DNA of 64,000 nucleotides from Sialis fuliginosa (GCA_961205875.1 OY540810.1:23746001-23810000); one strand, 5' to 3'; shown: positions 50,001 through 57,426, numbered from the stretch's first letter. A program made the numbers and translations. Notes: generated by a model from the letters alone, not told the origin.

Positions 50001-50965
50001 GCAGCTGAAATTTTGACCATAGTTTTCAGATGTCCTAATTTATAAAACGTATATAGTTTTAATCCTGGGCACGCCCGGGCACACTACTAAAAGTTTACGC
50101 AAAGTTGAAATATCATAAAAATTTGAGTGTTTCAGAAGTGCATTCAATAATCCCCTCGAAATTTAATATATTTCTTTGAAATATTATACATGTTCTTAAA
50201 AAAGACATAAACAAACATAATTACTAGTTGAAAAGTGAAAAAAGTTCCAACCGTTTGTATTTTCATCAACCTTAAAGTGTACTATAATTTTTGCAACAAT
50301 TGAGAAATCAAATACAATCAACTTTGCCACATTTTTAAGATACTTTTCCGGCGGGAAATATATATATTTATACATGTTCTTGATTCTTTGAAGTGTTTTT
50401 AAAAAGAATCTATAAGTAAAAACATTCAGAAAAATACTTCGAAAAAATGCATTTGTCCAGCTCTGCCACACTGTGCGACGGCAAATTTTTTTCCGACTTG
50501 ATTTACTATTATCGTCACTGCTTAGTTGTTATGTTACCTAACGTAACAAAATATAGCCTATAACCTGGCCAGAGAATGTACTTATGAATTAAAAAAGAAA
50601 CCACGTAAATCGGATAAGTGGTTCTCGAGTGATAAGCGCACTAACGGACAGACAGACAGACAGAGAGACGTTGAGCTTTATATATATTTATATTAAGGAT
50701 TAATTAAGTTATATAGTCAAACAAGACAGCCTTAAAACAGCATGAATTTAAGTGGTAAAATACTCACCGTCATAACTAGAAGCGGTACTACATAAAGAAA
50801 CCCGAAATTAATCATGTCGAAAAGCTCCGAGTTGTACTTCTTTCTGTGCGATATACAAATTGTCTCTGGCTCATTATCTGTTACATTAACGGTGATTGTC
50901 TGAACCCAGATGAACTTGGGAGCGCTGTAAGCTGCACTGGTCACCCACACGGCCGCAATGACGAG
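14568..50965 (-). CDS. TrissinR: Neuropeptide GPCR, probable trissin receptor; 3' three coding exons (partial gene)
   Basis: Three minus-strand exons join in frame (all phase 0): 50965-50768, 46704-46552 and 15095-14568. Together they give the C-terminal 291 residues or so of a class A rhodopsin-like receptor. Order: TM4 and extracellular loop 2 with its conserved Cys (ETICISH), TM5 (FGFLYVVPLLVMT), cytoplasmic loop 3, TM6 (RGVIRMLIVVVLTFGICNLP), TM7 with NPxxY as NPILY, then a Ser/Thr-rich tail. The TM6-TM7 block (RARRGVIRML, CNLPYHARKMWQYWS, YRGDSNFS, NSGVNPILYAFLSRNFRKGM) matches my memory of the insect trissin receptor. That receptor is activated by the cysteine-rich peptide trissin and acts at the neuronal plasma membrane. 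Exons for the N-terminus and TM1-TM3 were not found before 64,000. The introns are 31.5 kb and 4.1 kb and carry most of the window's transposons. Confidence 0.75.
15096..19712. other. Receptor intron, left part
   Basis: AT-rich intron of the minus-strand receptor gene. It contains the 109-bp tandem repeat at 15764-15985, a short GATA run at about 17675-17696, and no recognisable exon. Open frames here are short and lack family resemblance. Confidence 0.45.
15764..15985. repeat. Tandem repeat, about 109 bp, two copies
   Basis: The motif CTTGGGACTTACTTATACGT at about 15768 recurs as CTTGGGACTTTCTTATACGT at about 15875. The following 90 bp (GTAATACTGACAAATTA to ATATTCTCTACA) are also repeated with a few differences. 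Non-coding and intronic. Confidence 0.75.
19713..20276. mobile_element. Non-autonomous hAT element rich in CGTGAGTG motifs, copy 1
   Basis: The left end CAGTGGCGAACTAACAATAA and the right end, inverted, CGGTGGCAAACTAAGAAGG are terminal inverted repeats of the hAT YARNG type. The flanking octamers AAACTATA and ATACTATC match at 6 of 8. The right half is crowded with GTGAGTG, GTGCGT and GCGTGAC words. The interior from about 19895 to 20225 is shared with the element at 41479-42124, although the outer ends differ. Confidence 0.6.
20277..22206. other. Receptor intron, no exon seen
   Basis: AT-rich. It contains a CAGTGGCGTAATAAG fragment followed by a long G-tract at 21752-21796, a likely worn end of a hAT-like element whose partner end was not found. 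No gene is supported. Confidence 0.35.
22207..23289. mobile_element. DNA transposon-like element built of CTATAGAAT palindromes
   Basis: The ends TGTTACCGGCAATGTATG (22207) and CATACATTGCCGGTAACA (ending 23289) are inverted complements within TATA flanks. Just inside are palindromic blocks such as GCATTCTATAGAATTCCTAG at about 22232, 22331 and 23226, each centred on CTATAG or CCTAGG. A Helitron-like piece (22792 to about 23095) sits inside. A related fragment, TGTTACCGGTAATATATG, recurs at about 23806. No transposase was seen; the family was not recognised. Confidence 0.55.
22792..23095 (-). mobile_element. Short Helitron, minus orientation
   Basis: On the minus strand the 3' end reads CGGGTAACACCGGGCCAATG then CGCTAG|T. 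The opposite end reads through an AT microsatellite into AAATGAATGTTCGTTTGTGT, typical of insect Helitron 5' ends. The exact 5' TC is obscured by the (TA)n/(TAGA)n run at 23060-23110, so that boundary is approximate. Confidence 0.5.
23360..23510 (+). repeat. Dispersed repeat tail ending in a GGAACCCTAAAAA hairpin
   Basis: The segment from TTCAGTAAAAATTTCAAG through GGACG repeats to AGGGTTTCTTCGGAACCCTA is shared with 45840-45960, and more loosely with 40170-40310. The final AGGGTTTC/GGAACCCT can form a hairpin. Tails of this kind are common in arthropod retroposons; the parent is not identified. Confidence 0.5.
24467..25620. mobile_element. Non-autonomous pogo/Tigger-like element with TA duplication
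   Basis: The ends CACTGAAACTTCGTTATAAC and, inverted, CAATGAAACTTCTATATAAA are flanked by TA on both sides (24465-24466 and 25621-25622). Inner words GCGTTATAAATGGGATAG and CGTAATAAATGGGATAGCGC recur near both ends. No transposase remains, and a Helitron has landed inside (24609-25402). Assignment to the Tc1/mariner-pogo group rests on the TA duplication and end sequence. Confidence 0.65.
24609..25402 (+). mobile_element. Helitron copy, plus orientation, 3' end missing
   Basis: It starts TCTATATACATACATATATA then GAAGCTGAACGTCTCTCAGT, and closely follows the Helitron at 48445-50699 (minus) up to CCGTAGTCCACG. The similarity stops there, before the GC-rich hairpin and CTAG end present in the other copy. 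It lacks the Transib-like insert carried by that copy, so its sequence CAGTCGGCGTG around 24834 is the empty site. Confidence 0.7.
26651..27974. mobile_element. Foldback-type element with long inverted arms
   Basis: The left arm (26651 to about 27079) is the inverted complement of the right arm (about 27629-27974). Matching blocks include AAATTCTGTTATTAATTAAA, TACTATAAATACTGATTAAA, AATCTCTCCCTACAGCGATT and TTTTCCGGAAAATC. The arms differ mainly by about 85 extra bp in the left arm near 26745-26830. The 550-bp middle has no transposase. No target duplication was identified. The 132-codon minus-strand frame at 26469-26867 lies across the arm and is not considered a gene. Confidence 0.7.
28650..29409 (+). 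repeat. 760-bp direct repeat, unit 1
   Basis: AAGTAGGCTTTTTCATTGAC at 28661 recurs at 29421, and the sequence stays similar for the whole unit. Each unit has a strong hairpin (GCGCTCGCCGTGCG with CGCACGGCGTGCGC, 28708-28750; second copy 29467-29512). It ends with a second hairpin cluster of GTTTTTCGCACTCGTG against CACTCGTGCGAAAAAC (29292-29368). Unit 1 preserves the uninterrupted site AAATTAATTA|TTATATTATA at 29201-29220. Confidence 0.75.
31307..31595. mobile_element. 289-bp pogo/Tigger-like MITE
   Basis: CAGGTAATCCTCGACTTATA at the left and TAAGTCGAGGAATACCTG at the right are inverted complements, flanked by TA at 31305-31306 and 31596-31597. Non-coding; the minus-strand 86-codon frame across it is a by-product. 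It lies within the extra segment of Helitron unit 1. Confidence 0.75.
32740..33693 (+). mobile_element. Helitron sub-element with internal tandem duplication
   Basis: It starts TCCATACTAATATTATAAAT after an A and ends CTAG before a T. An internal block starting TTATAAATGCGAAAGTGT is repeated about 510 bp later (32754 and 33258). Pyrimidine-rich GTCTGTCTG and the phrase CCGATTTTGATGAAATTTGG are typical of short insect Helitrons. A sister copy is 34738-35739. Confidence 0.65.
33694..35739 (+). mobile_element. Helitron, array unit 2 (non-autonomous)
   Basis: It begins TCTACTATATATAACGAAGT immediately after the CTAG of unit 1, with no spacer, and follows unit 1 closely over its first kilobase. 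At 34738 comes the second start, TCCATACTAATATTATAAAT, and it ends GCAGCTAG|T at 35739. Head-to-tail joining is expected from rolling-circle replication. Open frames of 81 and 106 codons on the minus strand reflect repeat conservation, not genes. Confidence 0.75.
35879..36871. other. Receptor intron, no exon seen
   Basis: AT-rich with a C-rich tract at about 36733-36755. No gene, RNA or bounded element is supported. Confidence 0.35.
36872..37266. mobile_element. 395-bp MITE with TA duplication
   Basis: CAGGTTGGGGCATTTAAAGT...GTTACAG at the left and its imperfect inverted complement (CTGTAACACTTTAAATGCTC, ending AGCCTG) at the right are flanked by TA (36870-36871, 37267-37268). This points to the Tc1/mariner-pogo group. 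The interior is non-coding. Confidence 0.7.
38120..38366 (-). pseudogene. Decayed transposon coding fragment (tentative)
   Basis: On the minus strand from 38361 a frame reads MSAKARAKARIKYKRRTALE and stops after 32 codons. A second frame then reads LPVAERIRRYRVRLNAKI. Basic segments with ERxRRYR motifs begin several insect transposon-encoded proteins. The shift between frames suggests a broken copy. The parent family cannot be named. Confidence 0.25.
39018..39249. mobile_element. Inverted pair of Penelope-like terminal fragments
   Basis: The arms 39018-39077 and 39190-39249 are inverted complements of about 60 bp (CTTCTGGGTGTAAGCCGCGT and CGGTTTGGTCGTGTTATC are in the left arm). The loop is 112 bp. 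The right arm begins GACGAAACGTTGGCCGATAA, preceded by TTGAAGATGTCC. This GAAGATG...GAAACG layout resembles the hammerhead-bearing terminal repeats of Penelope-like elements. No reverse transcriptase is attached. Confidence 0.5.
39250..41137. other. Receptor intron with repeat debris
   Basis: It contains a GGACGGACGGACAG...GGAACCCTAAAAA tail at about 40170-40310, related to those at 23360 and 45840. A minus-strand 63-codon frame at 40574-40765 (KLIENW, then NP) is faintly like non-LTR reverse transcriptase but too weak to call. No exon was seen. Confidence 0.35.
41357..41464. repeat. 54-bp tandem duplication
   Basis: The unit from GGAAATTGTTATATTTCATA to CAACGCGGTGAACAAT occurs twice in a row with one visible difference (TGTATTATC against TGCATTATC). 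A recent local duplication inside the long-armed element. Confidence 0.85.
41479..42124. mobile_element. Non-autonomous hAT element rich in CGTGAGTG motifs, copy 2
   Basis: The left end TAGAGCTGAGCGCG and the right, inverted, TAGAGCTGGGCGCG fit the hAT YARNG consensus. The flanks ATCTCGGT and ATCTGAGC agree at 5 of 8, a weak duplication. The interior shares long blocks with 19895-20225 (AAAAAAAGATTTAAAAATGC; ATAGGATTCGTAAGCGTGCG) and is crowded with GTGCGTGATCGTG words at both ends. Confidence 0.65.
42135..42350. repeat. Palindrome, about 105-bp arms
   Basis: AATTTTAGTTTTATTTTTAT and CTTATACATATTTTGAATAG in the left arm pair with ATAAAAAATAAAATTCCTAG and AACCAAAATATGTATAAG in the right. The centre is a T-tract near 42225-42240. 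It lies immediately beside the hAT element at 41479-42124 and within the long-armed element. Confidence 0.65.
43173..44097. other. Receptor intron, no exon seen
   Basis: AT-rich sequence with no recognised gene or bounded element. Confidence 0.35.
44098..44626. repeat. 249-bp direct repeat, two copies
   Basis: TGAATACTGCGAAATGGATT at 44112 recurs at 44361. The rest of each unit (GTGCCTACGTCCTTTTTAT, TTCATAAGAGAATGTACG, CCCTTAAAGCACAATTTT) is repeated with several substitutions, so the duplication is not recent. Non-coding. Confidence 0.8.
44728..46100. mobile_element. Non-autonomous hAT element with 8-bp target duplication and internal tandem repeats
   Basis: The ends are TAGAGATTGGAAAAATAGTT and the inverted complement of AACTATTTTTTCCAATCTCTA. 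The flanks CTAATAAT (44720-44727) and CGAATAAT (46101-46108) match at 7 of 8. Flanking sequence belongs to a dispersed repeat whose other copy (about 3895-3980) lacks this insertion. The interior has a tandem block (44951-45760) and a GGAACCCTAAAAA tail at 45840-45960, and no transposase. Confidence 0.75.
44951..45760. repeat. Tandem repeats within the hAT element (four starts)
   Basis: ACAGGTGCATTTTTAAGTTA or close variants begin at 44951, 45230, 45518 and 45636, giving periods of 279, 288 and 118 bp. Shared words include TTTGTCGTTGGTAGTCCCAC and TTTTTTGAGCCAGTAGTTAC. The second and third units carry G-tracts (45478-45490). Non-coding. Confidence 0.75.
46101..46290 (-). repeat. Dispersed repeat, copy B (right part)
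   Basis: The minus strand matches 3790-3925 (TTACTGGAGAAA, AAACAAACTATATTTGCGGA). Together with 44690-44719 it forms one copy of the repeat at 3830-4150, split by the hAT insertion. It lacks the MITE found in copy A. Confidence 0.6.
46552..46704 (-). CDS. TrissinR: Receptor internal exon: cytoplasmic loop 3
   Basis: The acceptor GATGTTTTTGCAG ends at 46705 and the donor GAG|GTGAGC lies at 46552/46551. The 51 codons read ILYTRIAVGLWRSSRHLERH, then a polar loop ending in TRLTTETE. The start continues TM5 from the upstream exon (LLVMT|ILYTRIA), and both junctions are phase 0. An overlapping plus-strand frame is a shadow. Confidence 0.82.
46705..48444. other. Receptor intron, left of the Helitron
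   Basis: AT-rich intron. A short lysine/glutamate-rich frame at about 47370-47460 (EQEIKRKETQRAKEIVEIKK) has no start or family match. No exon is supported. Confidence 0.35.
48445..50699 (-). mobile_element. Helitron, minus orientation, complete ends, carrying an insertion
   Basis: Read on the minus strand it starts TCCTTAATATAAATATATAT after an A at 50699. It continues AAAGCTCAACGTCTCTCTGT and ends CCACGCGAGCGAAGCCGCGT, then GGGCCCAGCTAG|T at 48445: TC start, hairpin, CTAG end, A|T target. It is homologous to 24609-25402. Without the 1.37-kb Transib-like insert it is about 876 bp and non-coding. Confidence 0.8.
49102..50475. mobile_element. Transib-like non-autonomous transposon
   Basis: The ends are CACAGTGTGGCA and TGCCACACTGTG, exact 12-bp inverted repeats, with GGACAAA also shared slightly further in. 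The flanks 49097-49101 and 50476-50480 are both CGACG. The homologous Helitron at 24609 has one uninterrupted copy of the region. A CACAGTG-type heptamer end and a GC-rich 5-bp duplication are the known hallmarks of Transib, the RAG1-related superfamily. The 1374-bp interior is AT-rich, with repeated AATCTGAAAAAATTATGGAA-like words, and encodes no transposase. Confidence 0.7.
50768..50965 (-). CDS. TrissinR: Receptor internal exon: TM4, extracellular loop 2, TM5
   Basis: The acceptor TATTTTTCAG ends at 50966 and the donor ACG|GTGAGT is at 50768/50767. The 66 codons read LVIAAVWVTSAAYSAPKFIW, a loop with an NVT glycosylation site and the conserved cysteine (ETICISHRKK), then INFGFLYVVPLLVMT. 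The preceding exon (TM1-TM3 with the DRY region) is not found to the right within the window. Confidence 0.85.
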
Positions 50966-51193
50966 CTGAAAAATAAAGATAACTGGATTAGAAAAGTAAA
51001 GTGATGAATAGTGTTCATTATACTAGTCTATACTACACGTTAAGAGTGTATTCCGGGTTTATTTTGAAAACTATATGAATCTAACAATCGTATCAAACTG
51101 CAATTGCTGTTGCTTTTTTATTCGGAAGATTAGAAATCGTTCTGTTTAAATAAAAGTGAGATGAGTTAAATGAAAAATGACATGAAACAGGCT

Positions 51194-51642
51194 AGAGGTA
51201 GAAAGGAACAATTGCGTTAAAGGGTTTTTATTGTTTAATATTTTTTTCTCCTTTTTTTATCCACAGCATCTTCTATACCTATCTTTACTTAAAAAAAGTT
51301 ATGAGCAATTTAGTAAAAATTTGAAAAATTTGTGATTTTTTGATATTTTTTTGGTTTGGTTTTTTGAATATTTCTTGTATAATTTTTTTTAAATTTTTTA
51401 AACCTTCCATTTTGATGGAAAATTCAATTTTCTACAAAAAATTTTCTTGTAATTTTCAATTCTGCTTAATTTTTGAGTTATATCTAAAACATTGGAAAGT
51501 AACTAATTTTACTCCCACCCCCCTGAAAATTGCAAGAGTGAATTTAGTAGCACTTTGTGATTTTATTATCTGTAGGTGTCAAACAAACATATAAAACAAT
51601 ATAATATAAGCCCTTTAACGCAATTGTTCCTTTCAAAAACCT
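51194..51642. mobile_element. 449-bp DNA transposon-like element
   Basis: GAGGTAGAAAGGAACAATTG...CGTTAAAGGG at the left and its inverted complement (CCCTTTAACGCAATTGTTCC...TTTC) at the right form terminal repeats of over 25 bp. TA lies outside each (51192-51193 and 51643-51644). The interior is non-coding. The TA flank suggests the Tc1/mariner-pogo group. Confidence 0.65.
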
Positions 51643-51857
51643 CTAATCAATAGCCTATAATGACAATTATTATTTATAAAATTGTTATTATTATTATTAG
51701 TACCTAAGTTGTAATTCGAAATAAAATAACAGATATATGTCTGTAGTATATATATATACATATATAAATATACCTATTTTGTAGGGGTTTTTTTTAGGTC
51801 AAAATATTAATTAAAGAACTAAACCAATGTTCAAATCATTTTAATTAATAGCGCTTA

Positions 51858-51888
51858 TTTTAATTTTCAACATTTTTGTCTTCATCAG
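51858..51888 (-). ncRNA. Hammerhead-like core, degenerate, left arm
   Basis: This is the mirror copy of the motif at 57427-57457: CTGATGA, short stem-loop, GAAA, read on the minus strand downstream of the RT gene. Stems I and III look weak. Confidence 0.25.
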
Positions 51889-52644
51889 AAATTAATAATT
51901 ATCCCTATAAGAAATCATAAACATAAGTAAGTAACATAAGCAAATGAACAAGATATTCATAGATATAAACATATTTTTTTTACTTACAATTTAAACAGTA
52001 ATTAGTGTGACCATATGTATGTAGTAAAAGATGCATATTACATCAAAAAAATTTTTTTTATAAATATTAAAAAGTACCCATTCTTGTACAAAAGACTAAA
52101 AATATGTAAATGTGATATCCAACAGATAAAACAATATATAAAAACAATTTCTTTAAAACATTAAAACTTAAAAATTTAGTTTAAAAACGTTAAAAATAAA
52201 TAAAATTCGTATCACATTGTATCACATGTTGAAAAGTATTTATACTAAGATAAAACTTAATTAAACAAGAACCATCAATTGTTTTTACTTAAAACTAGTT
52301 ACAAATTTATTATACAAACATGAAAAAAGAAATAAAATTACTAGTGTTTCAATGAAAGAAAAGCACTAGTATTACAAACTTAATTATATTTATTACATCT
52401 ATGGAAAACAAAAATCTTATCTATGTTAAATGTCAATTTTAAGTACAAGGTAACCTAGAAAGAATTTTTTAAAAATTTTAAAAAGAGAGAAAAAAAGGGA
52501 ACAAAAACCAACAAAATCAAACTAAAACATATACCTAATCAAACAAAAATGAAAAAAGTTAAAATTAATAGAAAAACCAAAAAATGGCATACAATACAAG
52601 CAAAAAGAAACGTGGAAAGAAGAAGAAAGAGGAAAAAAGAAAAT

Positions 52645-54822
52645 TTATTTAATTAAATTTAGATATGATTCTTTGAGGTGATTAAGATTTTCTCTAGAGT
52701 TAAGACATTTAGGTTCTTTTAAGATATGTAACGATTCACTAAGTAATCTTTTTTTTAAAATAGGCTGAAAATCTAAAATTTCAACATCACCATATTCAAC
52801 TTCGTGACCAGTCTGTTGTATATGGGTACGAAGTGCAGTAACTTCATTTTTAGCATATTTATGACTGTTGATTCTCTTTTGCAAGTATTGTTTAGATTGC
52901 CCTAAGTAAGAATAATCACAAGAACATTTAAGTTTATAAATAACGTTAGAACATTTCATCTTATCAGTTTTATTTTTTAATTTAGAAAAAAAAATTTTTG
53001 TAGTATACTTATTTTTGTTTATCATTTTTATATTATGTCCAGAAACAACTCTTTTCATTTTTTCAGATAAAATAGGTATATACGGGAATGAAAAATATAT
53101 TTGATCATCATAAGAGTAATTGGAATTTTCTGCAACAGCCATACTTTTACTATTTTTATTATGTCCATAAAGTATACTTTTGAGTCTATTATTTATAGTG
53201 TTTTTAAGAAAATTAATGGGATAACCATTTAATAAGAAAATATTGTAAACTTTGTTGAGTATTTGACTTCTATATTTAAAATTAGTGAATTTAATTGCCC
53301 GGTCTAAAATAGCAGTAATAACATTACGTTTATGTTCAATAGAGGAATTAGAATTGTAGTTCAAATATCTAGCAGACCAGGTAGGTTTAGTATACCATAT
53401 GGTTTCAACTTTATTATGTTTGTTAACCAAAATTTTTATATCTAAAAAACTAATTTCTCTATTTTGATTTTCAAGTTCATAAGAAAATTGTAATCTATCA
53501 TGAAAAGAATTAAAGCTATTGCATAAAGTTTCAATTTTATCCGAAGGTATTGCTGTAATGATGTCATCAACATATCTTTTAAAAAAAGGAATCTCATAAT
53601 CTACATTTTTCAAAACAGACTCTTGTATTTCGTTCATAATAATATCAGCCAAAACAACAGATAGAGATGAACCCATAGGTGCTCCATAAATTTGTGAATA
53701 AAATTGATTTTTAAACTGGAAATATGACGTATTGCAACAAAATTTCAAACCATCAATAAAATCGTCCTTCTCAATATTAGTGTATTTTTTTATTTCTTCC
53801 CATTTATTAGTGATAATCTCAATAGTAGTATCGATAGGTATGTTAGTAAACAATGATTTAACATCAAGTGAAATTAATTTATATTTATTAGGTATATGAA
53901 AATCTTTAATAAATTCATGGAATTCCCAAGAGTCTCTCACGGTATTATTATTAGCAGTAATATTTTTTAAAATATCAGAGAAAAATTTTGACAATTTTTG
54001 TTGTGGGCTATTATATGAAGCAACTATAGGTCTGACAGGATTATTTACTTTATGTAATTTTATCAACCCGTAAATTTGTGGAGGAGTACTATTATGCACT
54101 TTAAGTTGGTTACTCAAATTTTGATCAATATAACCCATTTCATAAAATTTTTGAATAATGTTATTGTTTCTGTTCTGGAAAATATTAGTGGGGTCTTTAT
54201 GTATTTTAAGATATGTTTCACCATCATTTAACAGCTCATACATTTTATTATCATAATCTACTTTATCAATCAATACGGTTTTATTAGTTTTATCAGCACG
54301 AATCACTTTGATATTTTCATTCTCCTTAAAAAACTTCCTTGCATCAGAAACATCCTTAATTAGAGAACAATTATATTTATTATTCAAAAAATTGTTTTTT
54401 TTCATGTTATCCTTGTACTGATTAACATTATATATAAATTTATTTCTAATTAAGTTTTTTTCATTTTCATCTAGGTTGTCAATACCATATTCAAATGAAA
54501 TAATCATATCATTGATAGGTAGATTATTATTATTATAGGGTAAATTGAAATTTGATCCAAGTTTTAATAAATTGTTAATATTATCAGGTATCTTGTTAGA
54601 GGTTAAATTAACAACAAAATTCTCCTCATTGTGTTTAAGAGGGTTAAATTCAATATCTATTGGTAGCTTACAATTATATTTGTTATTATATTTAGAAACA
54701 TGGTTATTACTTATTATTAAATTTCTATTTTTATTATTATTATAGTTATCTACTATCTGTTTAGAACTATTGATACAATTATTAATATATTGATTTTCAT
54801 TAACCATGGCTTCAGACTTCAA
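52645..54822 (-). CDS. Penelope-like retroelement protein: reverse transcriptase plus GIY-YIG endonuclease, apparently intact
   Basis: A 725-residue open frame that copies the element's RNA and nicks the target. Residues 1 to about 139 are Asn-rich and of low complexity. The RT domain (about 230-470) shows PVRPIVASYNSPQQ, the first catalytic aspartate in SLDVKSLFTNIP, PMGSSLSVVLADIIMNE, and the active-site YVDD at 417-420. The C-terminal endonuclease (about 624-700) shows NVIYKLKC and SYLGQS as the GIY and YIG halves, then KRINSHK and THIQQTGHEVEYG, with Cys and His residues typical of the family. No stop or frameshift interrupts it. It lies head to head with a truncated copy at 54912-56672 that encodes residues 140-725 with one visible change (Met to Leu in SMAVAEN). 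Confidence 0.88.
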   Translation of the reverse strand: MKSEAMVNENQYINNCINSSKQIVDNYNNNKNRNLIISNNHVSKYNNKYNCKLPIDIEFNPLKHNEENFVVNLTSNKIPDNINNLLKLGSNFNLPYNNNNLPINDMIISFEYGIDNLDENEKNLIRNKFIYNVNQYKDNMKKNNFLNNKYNCSLIKDVSDARKFFKENENIKVIRADKTNKTVLIDKVDYDNKMYELLNDGETYLKIHKDPTNIFQNRNNNIIQKFYEMGYIDQNLSNQLKVHNSTPPQIYGLIKLHKVNNPVRPIVASYNSPQQKLSKFFSDILKNITANNNTVRDSWEFHEFIKDFHIPNKYKLISLDVKSLFTNIPIDTTIEIITNKWEEIKKYTNIEKDDFIDGLKFCCNTSYFQFKNQFYSQIYGAPMGSSLSVVLADIIMNEIQESVLKNVDYEIPFFKRYVDDIITAIPSDKIETLCNSFNSFHDRLQFSYELENQNREISFLDIKILVNKHNKVETIWYTKPTWSARYLNYNSNSSIEHKRNVITAILDRAIKFTNFKYRSQILNKVYNIFLLNGYPINFLKNTINNRLKSILYGHNKNSKSMAVAENSNYSYDDQIYFSFPYIPILSEKMKRVVSGHNIKMINKNKYTTKIFFSKLKNKTDKMKCSNVIYKLKCSCDYSYLGQSKQYLQKRINSHKYAKNEVTALRTHIQQTGHEVEYGDVEILDFQPILKKRLLSESLHILKEPKCLNSRENLNHLKESYLNLIK

Positions 54823-54911
54823 TTTATTAAATTTATTAATGACAACATTAAATAAAATAATAAATAATTAGAAATAAATTTATATATAATGTTAATCAGT
54901 ACAAGGATAAC

Positions 54912-56672
54912 ATGAAAAAAAACAATTTTTTGAATAATAAATATAATTGTTCTCTAATTAAGGATGTTTCTGATGCAAGGAAGTTTTTTAAGGAGAATGA
55001 AAATATCAAAGTGATTCGTGCTGATAAAACTAATAAAACCGTATTGATTGATAAAGTAGATTATGATAATAAAATGTATGAGCTGTTAAATGATGGTGAA
55101 ACATATCTTAAAATACATAAAGACCCCACTAATATTTTCCAGAACAGAAACAATAACATTATTCAAAAATTTTATGAAATGGGTTATATTGATCAAAATT
55201 TGAGTAACCAACTTAAAGTGCATAATAGTACTCCTCCACAAATTTACGGGTTGATAAAATTACATAAAGTAAATAATCCTGTCAGACCTATAGTTGCTTC
55301 ATATAATAGCCCACAACAAAAATTGTCAAAATTTTTCTCTGATATTTTAAAAAATATTACTGCTAATAATAATACCGTGAGAGACTCTTGGGAATTCCAT
55401 GAATTTATTAAAGATTTTCATATACCTAATAAATATAAATTAATTTCACTTGATGTTAAATCATTGTTTACTAACATACCTATCGATACTACTATTGAGA
55501 TTATCACTAATAAATGGGAAGAAATAAAAAAATACACTAATATTGAGAAGGACGATTTTATTGATGGTTTGAAATTTTGTTGCAATACGTCATATTTCCA
55601 GTTTAAAAATCAATTTTATTCACAAATTTATGGAGCACCTATGGGTTCATCTCTATCTGTTGTTTTGGCTGATATTATTATGAACGAAATACAAGAGTCT
55701 GTTTTGAAAAATGTAGATTATGAGATTCCTTTTTTTAAAAGATATGTTGATGACATCATTACAGCAATACCTTCGGATAAAATTGAAACTTTATGCAATA
55801 GCTTTAATTCTTTTCATGATAGATTACAATTTTCTTATGAACTTGAAAATCAAAATAGAGAAATTAGTTTTTTAGATATAAAAATTTTGGTTAACAAACA
55901 TAATAAAGTTGAAACCATATGGTATACTAAACCTACCTGGTCTGCTAGATATTTGAACTACAATTCTAATTCCTCTATTGAACATAAACGTAATGTTATT
56001 ACTGCTATTTTAGACCGGGCAATTAAATTCACTAATTTTAAATATAGAAGTCAAATACTCAACAAAGTTTACAATATTTTCTTATTAAATGGTTATCCCA
56101 TTAATTTTCTTAAAAACACTATAAATAATAGACTCAAAAGTATACTTTATGGACATAATAAAAATAGTAAAAGTTTGGCTGTTGCAGAAAATTCCAATTA
56201 CTCTTATGATGATCAAATATATTTTTCATTCCCGTATATACCTATTTTATCTGAAAAAATGAAAAGAGTTGTTTCTGGACATAATATAAAAATGATAAAC
56301 AAAAATAAGTATACTACAAAAATTTTTTTTTCTAAATTAAAAAATAAAACTGATAAGATGAAATGTTCTAACGTTATTTATAAACTTAAATGTTCTTGTG
56401 ATTATTCTTACTTAGGGCAATCTAAACAATACTTGCAAAAGAGAATCAACAGTCATAAATATGCTAAAAATGAAGTTACTGCACTTCGTACCCATATACA
56501 ACAGACTGGTCACGAAGTTGAATATGGTGATGTTGAAATTTTAGATTTTCAGCCTATTTTAAAAAAAAGATTACTTAGTGAATCGTTACATATCTTAAAA
56601 GAACCTAAATGTCTTAACTCTAGAGAAAATCTTAATCACCTCAAAGAATCATATCTAAATTTAATTAAATAA
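54912..56672 (+). pseudogene. 5'-truncated copy of the Penelope-like RT/GIY-YIG protein
   Basis: The open frame of 586 codons matches residues 140-725 of the minus-strand copy, with one visible amino-acid difference (SLAVAEN in place of SMAVAEN). RT motifs (SLDVKSLFTNIP, PMGSSLS, YVDD) and the GIY-YIG domain are all intact. The natural N-terminus is missing because homology starts at 54865, so the ATG at 54912 is an internal methionine. It could still yield a protein if transcribed, but is best read as a truncated copy. Confidence 0.8.
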
Positions 56673-57426
56673 ATTTTCTTTTTTCCTCTTTCTTCTTCTT
56701 TCCACGTTTCTTTTTGCTTGTATTGTATGCCATTTTTTGGTTTTTCTATTAATTTTAACTTTTTTCATTTTTGTTTGATTAGGTATATGTTTTAGTTTGA
56801 TTTTGTTGGTTTTTGTTCCCTTTTTTTCTCTCTTTTTAAAATTTTTAAAAAATTCTTTCTAGGTTACCTTGTACTTAAAATTGACATTTAACATAGATAA
56901 GATTTTTGTTTTCCATAGATGTAATAAATATAATTAAGTTTGTAATACTAGTGCTTTTCTTTCATTGAAACACTAGTAATTTTATTTCTTTTTTCATGTT
57001 TGTATAATAAATTTGTAACTAGTTTTAAGTAAAAACAATTGATGGTTCTTGTTTAATTAAGTTTTATCTTAGTATAAATACTTTTCAACATGTGATACAA
57101 TGTGATACGAATTTTATTTATTTTTAACGTTTTTAAACTAAATTTTTAAGTTTTAATGTTTTAAAGAAATTGTTTTTATATATTGTTTTATCTGTTGGAT
57201 ATCACATTTACATATTTTTAGTCTTTTGTACAAGAATGGGTACTTTTTAATATTTAAAAAAAATTTTTTTGATGTAATATGCATCTTTTACTACATACAT
57301 ATGGTCACACTAATTACTGTTTAAATTGTAAGTAAAAAAAATATGTTTATATCTATGAATATCTTGTTCATTTGCTTATGTTACTTACTTATGTTTATGA
57401 TTTCTTATAGGGATAATTATTAATTT

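Noticed and set aside
54545..54745. Plus-strand 66-codon frame in the Penelope pair
   Set aside because: Shadow of the Asn-rich N-terminal part of the minus-strand RT frame.
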